Of a stretch of DNA of 64,000 nucleotides, positions 60,969 to 64,000 are shown piece after piece. This DNA comes from FEB-7 sp963698265 (GTDB lineage Bacteria; Pseudomonadota; Gammaproteobacteria; Burkholderiales; Usitatibacteraceae). The notes below the pieces were generated by a model that did no database searches, had not been told where the DNA came from, and saw only the letters and a list, made by a program, of their open reading frames with translations. The position numbers and the translations under genes are program-made. The stretch's first letter is position 1. Each line of letters opens with the position of its first letter. The stretch is taken from positions 62,001-126,000 of the forward strand of contig CAVOQC010000004.1 in assembly GCA_963698265.1 (NCBI GenBank), in the 5' to 3' direction.

Positions 60969-61616
60969 TTGGCGCATTACCCGCACCCGATCATCGCCCG
61001 CGAGGGGTGGCAGTTTCTCGCAGGAGCTGTCGCCCTGGCGGCTGTGGTCACCTGGCTCGGCGGCTGGTGGGCGACGCCGTTCTGGATGGTGGCCGCGTTC
61101 GTGTTGCAGTTCTTTCGAGATCCGCCTCGCGAGATCCCGTCGGGAGAGGGGCTCGTACTGTCGCCCGCCGACGGGCGCATCGTGCAGGTCGGAAAGGCGC
61201 GGGACGACTACCTGGGCCGGGACGCGCTGAAGATCAGCGTCTTCATGAACGTCTTCAACGTGCACTCGAACCGCTCTCCCGTGGACGGCACGGTCGAGAA
61301 CGTGTGGTATTTCCCGGGACTCTTCGTGAACGCCGACCTGGACAAGGCCTCCACGGACAACGAACGCAACGCCGTGCACCTGCGCACGCCCGCGGGAAGC
61401 GATGTCACCGCGGTGCAGGTGGCCGGGCTCATTGCACGACGGATCCTCTGCTACGTGACGAAGGGCGACGGGCTCGCGCGCGGGCAGCGCTACGGCTTCA
61501 TCCGCTTCGGTTCGCGGGTGGATGTGTACCTGCCGCCCGGCTCGACGCCGAAAGTGGCCATCGGCGACAAGGTCGCCGCCACGACGACGGTGCTCGCCGT
61601 CCTGCCGGGCGCCTGA
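60969..61616 (+). CDS. psd: phosphatidylserine decarboxylase proenzyme
   Basis: A 215-residue proenzyme that makes phosphatidylethanolamine at the inner membrane. Start TTG 60969 gives AHYPHPIIAREGWQFL, the usual N-terminus of the short betaproteobacterial form, and has GGAGG just upstream. One hydrophobic region is followed by LSPADGRIVQVG, MNVFNVHSNRSPVDG and the self-cleavage site PPGSTPKV, where the serine becomes the pyruvoyl group. It lies just before pssA, which makes its substrate. Confidence 0.92.
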   Translation: MAHYPHPIIAREGWQFLAGAVALAAVVTWLGGWWATPFWMVAAFVLQFFRDPPREIPSGEGLVLSPADGRIVQVGKARDDYLGRDALKISVFMNVFNVHSNRSPVDGTVENVWYFPGLFVNADLDKASTDNERNAVHLRTPAGSDVTAVQVAGLIARRILCYVTKGDGLARGQRYGFIRFGSRVDVYLPPGSTPKVAIGDKVAATTTVLAVLPGA

Positions 61617-61625
61617 GGACGCGAC

Positions 61626-62789
61626 GTGAGCACCCCGGGAAAACCGCGCACGACCCTGATGGAGCCCATTCGGCGCCGCGGAATATACCTCCTTCCGAAC
61701 CTCCTCACGACCCTTGCGCTGTTCGCCGGTTTCTACGCGATCGTGCAGGGCATGAACCACGATTTCGAACGTGCGGCCATCGCGATATTCGTGGCGATGG
61801 TGCTGGATGGCCTCGACGGGAGGGTGGCGAGGCTGACGCGGACCCAGTCCGCGTTCGGGGCGGAATACGACAGTCTTTCCGACATGGTGTCGTTCGGGGC
61901 CGCACCCGCGCTCATCATGTACGAGTGGGCGCTGCGCGGCATGGGGCGAATCGGATGGATCGCGGCCTTCGTCTACTGCGTCGGCGCAGCACTTCGCCTG
62001 GCGCGCTTCAACACGCAGCTCTCCGTGGCCGACAAGCGCTGGTTCAACGGCCTGCCGAGCCCCGCCGCCGCGGCCCTCGTGGCCGGGATGATCTGGGTCC
62101 TGAACGACTACCAGGTGAAGGGCGGCGAGGTGAAGTGGTACGCCGCGGCTCTCACCATCTACGCCGGTGTCACGATGGTCTCGAACGTGCGCTTCTACAG
62201 CGGCAAGGACCTGAACCTGCGCCGCGCGGTGCCGTTCTGGATGACGCTCGTGATCGTGGTGGCGCTCCTGCTCATTTCGATCGAGCCTTCGCACGTGCTC
62301 TGGGGAATCATGGTCGCCTACGGGGTCTCGGGCTACTTCGGCTGGTTCGTCCATCGCTGGCGATCGGAGGCCAAGGAAAAACAGTACAAGGACATTCGTG
62401 ACGCGATCGACGAGGGTGATGTGACCGCGCTCGCGCGCATGCTGCATTCCACGCCGCCCGACACGGTGGTGAACGGCGTCGGACGTTCGCTCCTGATGGT
62501 CGCGGTCGAGGAATCGAACCTGCCCGCCGTGGAGCTCCTGCTTGCGCGGGGTGCCACACCCGATTTCGTCGATGGGCGCGGTACCTCGGCGCTGGCGCTG
62601 GCGGCCGAGATGGGATTCCAGGAGGCCGTGGAAGTCCTGCTCGCCTCAGGGGCGGATCCGAACCTCCGCGATCCCTCGGGCATGACAGCCCTGGACCTGG
62701 CCGAGGAACACGGTTCCCACGATATCGTCGCCGCCCTGCTGCGCAGCGGCGGGAGATCCGGCCGGGAGCTGACTCCCACGGCGCCCTAG
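61626..62789 (+). CDS. pssA: phosphatidylserine synthase PssA fused to ankyrin repeats
   Basis: A 387-residue protein starting at GTG 61626 with a GAGGA box. Residues 1-250 form a CDP-alcohol phosphatidyltransferase with about seven helices and the motif DGLDGRVAR followed by AEYDSLSDMVSFG. It joins serine to CDP-diacylglycerol. Residues about 255-380 are ankyrin repeats: NLPAVELLLARGATPDFVDGRG, EAVEVLLASGADPNLRDPSG, HDIVAALLRSGG. The usual enzyme is about 260-285 residues and lacks repeats, so this fusion is unusual; the repeats may bind a partner protein. It follows psd by 9 bp. Confidence 0.92.
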   Translation: MSTPGKPRTTLMEPIRRRGIYLLPNLLTTLALFAGFYAIVQGMNHDFERAAIAIFVAMVLDGLDGRVARLTRTQSAFGAEYDSLSDMVSFGAAPALIMYEWALRGMGRIGWIAAFVYCVGAALRLARFNTQLSVADKRWFNGLPSPAAAALVAGMIWVLNDYQVKGGEVKWYAAALTIYAGVTMVSNVRFYSGKDLNLRRAVPFWMTLVIVVALLLISIEPSHVLWGIMVAYGVSGYFGWFVHRWRSEAKEKQYKDIRDAIDEGDVTALARMLHSTPPDTVVNGVGRSLLMVAVEESNLPAVELLLARGATPDFVDGRGTSALALAAEMGFQEAVEVLLASGADPNLRDPSGMTALDLAEEHGSHDIVAALLRSGGRSGRELTPTAP

Positions 62790-62818
62790 TTGCCAGTCCG
62801 GACGGCCATTGCTATATT
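62790..62818 (+). promoter_or_regulatory. promoter of leuA leader
   Basis: TTGCCA and TATATT with exactly 17 bp between, beginning immediately after the pssA stop. The start site falls at about 62825, the A of the leader-peptide ATG. Confidence 0.72.
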
Positions 62819-62824
62819 CGGCCC

Positions 62825-62911
62825 ATGACACCCGTCGCGCGAATCGCCGACCACCTGCTCCGCCTCCCTCTGGCCGGCCTCCCGGGCCTGCTGCTGCGCC
62901 TCGCGCGCTAA
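62825..62911 (+). CDS. leucine-rich leader peptide (leuA attenuator)
   Basis: A 28-residue peptide with 9 leucines, including three consecutive CTG codons at 22-24. Its ATG coincides with the predicted transcription start, so it would be a leaderless message. A terminator-like hairpin follows before leuA. This is the classical arrangement for leucine attenuation: leucine starvation stalls ribosomes and should favour the antiterminator. It is too short for ordinary gene calling. The codon run and hairpin are seen; the regulatory role is inferred. Confidence 0.75.
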   Translation: MTPVARIADHLLRLPLAGLPGLLLRLAR

Positions 62912-62940
62912 ATACCCCACCCCCCCTCAGGCAGTCGCGG

Positions 62941-62978
62941 TGCCGCCCGGCAAACGGGCCGGCAGTTTCGATTCCATT
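62941..62978 (+). terminator. putative attenuator terminator before leuA
   Basis: Arms 62941-62949 and 62955-62964 pair with one bulged C; GTTTCGATTCCATTTT follows. GGCA at 62930-62933 could pair with TGCC 62941-62944, an alternative fold that would block the terminator. The energy balance was not computed. Confidence 0.55.
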
Positions 62979-62993
62979 TTCCGGGAGCGAACC

Positions 62994-64000
62994 ATGCAGG
63001 ACCAGCTGATCATATTCGACACCACCATGCGCGACGGCGAGCAAAGTCCCGGCGCCTCGATGACGCGAGACGAGAAGGTCCGGATAGGCAAGCAGCTCGA
63101 AAGGCTGCGCGTGGACGTGATCGAGGCGGGATTCGCCGCCGCGAGCGTCGGCGATTTCGACGCGATCCAAGCCGTGGCGGAGGCCGTGCGGGAATCCACC
63201 ATATGCTCCCTGGCGCGCGCCAACGAGAACGACATCCGGCGTGCCGGCGAGGCCGTGGCGCCGGCCAGGCGCAAACGCATCCACACCTTCATCGCCACGA
63301 GCCCGATCCACATGAAGCTCAAGCTGCGCATGAGCGAGGAGCAGGTCCTCGAGGCGGCGGTCCGGGCGGTGAAGCTCGCGCGCGAGTACACGGACGATGT
63401 CGAGTTCTCCGCGGAGGACGCCGTGCGATCCGAAGTCGATTTCCTCTGTCGCGTCTTCGAGGCGACGATCGCGGCTGGAGCGACGACGATCAACGTTCCC
63501 GACACCGTCGGCTACAGCGTGCCCGAGCGCTGGGGCGCGCTCTTCGCCGACCTGCTCGCGCGCATACCCAACGCCGGCAAGGCGGTGTGGTCGACACACT
63601 GCCACAACGACCTGGGGATGGCGGTGGCCAATTCCCTCGCCGCGGTGATGCACGGCGCGAGGCAGGTGGAGTGCACGATCAACGGCCTGGGCGAGCGGGC
63701 GGGAAATGCCTCGCTCGAGGAGATCGTCATGGCGGTACGGACGCGATCGGACGTCTTCTCGTGCACCACCGCAATCGACGCCACGCAGATCGTGCCCACG
63801 AGCAAGCTCGTGTCGACCATCACAGGCTATCCGGTGCAACCCAACAAGGCGGTGGTGGGCGCCAACGCCTTTGCCCACGAGTCCGGCATTCACCAGGACG
63901 GCGTGCTCAAGCACCGCGAGACCTACGAGATCATGCGGGCCGAGGACGTGGGCTGGGGCGCGAACCGGCTCACGCTCGGAAAGCTCTCCGGCCGGAACGC
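62994..64000 (+). CDS. leuA: 2-isopropylmalate synthase (3' end beyond the window)
   Basis: 335 codons are visible. It condenses acetyl-CoA with 2-oxoisovalerate, the first step of leucine synthesis. The N-terminus IIFDTTMRDGEQSPGASM has the metal and catalytic residues; STHCHNDLGMAVANS carries the HxH metal ligands and NGLGERAGNASLEE follows. The visible region reaches LTLGKLSGRNA, so the C-terminal leucine-binding domain is cut off. ATG 62994 lies after GGGAG. ilvC and ilvIH nearby supply its substrate pathway. Confidence 0.96.
   Translation, partial: MQDQLIIFDTTMRDGEQSPGASMTRDEKVRIGKQLERLRVDVIEAGFAAASVGDFDAIQAVAEAVRESTICSLARANENDIRRAGEAVAPARRKRIHTFIATSPIHMKLKLRMSEEQVLEAAVRAVKLAREYTDDVEFSAEDAVRSEVDFLCRVFEATIAAGATTINVPDTVGYSVPERWGALFADLLARIPNAGKAVWSTHCHNDLGMAVANSLAAVMHGARQVECTINGLGERAGNASLEEIVMAVRTRSDVFSCTTAIDATQIVPTSKLVSTITGYPVQPNKAVVGANAFAHESGIHQDGVLKHRETYEIMRAEDVGWGANRLTLGKLSGRN

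Overview
The window is 64 kb of high-GC (roughly two-thirds G+C by eye) chromosomal DNA, densely packed with housekeeping genes. It looks like a free-living betaproteobacterium. Pointers are dapA-bamC, the DUF3460 gene, a sigma factor/DUF3619/DUF3106/RDD block beside ilvI-ilvH-ilvC-psd-pssA-leuA, and a full isc operon led by cysE-iscR. I see no insertion sequences, prophage, CRISPR, tRNA or rRNA genes. The first gene (FAD oxidoreductase) and the last (leuA) are cut by the window edges.

Layout. 1-4.4 kb: FAD oxidoreductase and methyltransferase, then dapA, bamC and a metallo-beta-lactamase-fold hydrolase. 4.5-12.4 kb: a small lipoprotein, a PLD-like protein and a JmjC ribosomal oxygenase, peroxiredoxin and SlyD-like FKBP, a phosphoesterase lipoprotein, a haem-binding periplasmic protein behind an FNR-type box, and mutS. 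12.8-21.2 kb: a multi-PAS sensor kinase coupled to a UbiA-type prenyltransferase, a flavodoxin, suhB, trmJ and an MFS transporter. 21.3-27.6 kb: cysE-iscR-iscS-iscU-iscA-hscB-hscA-fdx-iscX, the complete ISC iron-sulfur pathway with IscR-type boxes before both cysE and iscR. 27.7-32.9 kb: a cytochrome/triple-rhodanese protein, then the GlrK/GlrR two-component system, with an apparent sigma-54-dependent small RNA immediately downstream of glrR. 32.9-38.7 kb: serB, mfd and class I fumarase.

38.8-54.5 kb is an acetate/short-chain acyl-CoA region. It has a UPF0114 membrane protein, an acyl-CoA ligase and a CitE-like lyase on the minus strand. Divergent from these lie acs, a CBS/DUF294 nucleotidyltransferase, a DEDDh exonuclease, and a CrbS-type symporter-kinase with a single-domain receiver and a CrbR-type LuxR regulator. 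The plus-strand genes end with a DUF4212/symporter pair. This matches the known acetate-switch set (sensor, regulator, Acs and transporter) gathered at one place. 54.5-57.5 kb: lptG, and the RDD/DUF3106/DUF3619/sigma-factor operon on the other strand. 57.5-64 kb: branched-chain amino-acid genes (ilvI, ilvH, ilvC) interleaved with phospholipid genes (psd, pssA). leuA follows, preceded by a leucine-rich leader peptide and a terminator-like hairpin.

The most interesting non-coding signals are three. First, a minus-strand sigma-54 promoter, upstream palindromes and a strong terminator define a ~113-nt RNA next to glrR, echoing the GlrR/GlmY arrangement of enterobacteria without sequence similarity that I can see. 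Second, an apparently leaderless leucine-rich attenuator peptide precedes leuA. Third, IscR-type boxes precede cysE as well as iscR. Fusions of note are PssA with ankyrin repeats, and a c-type haem motif with three rhodanese domains.
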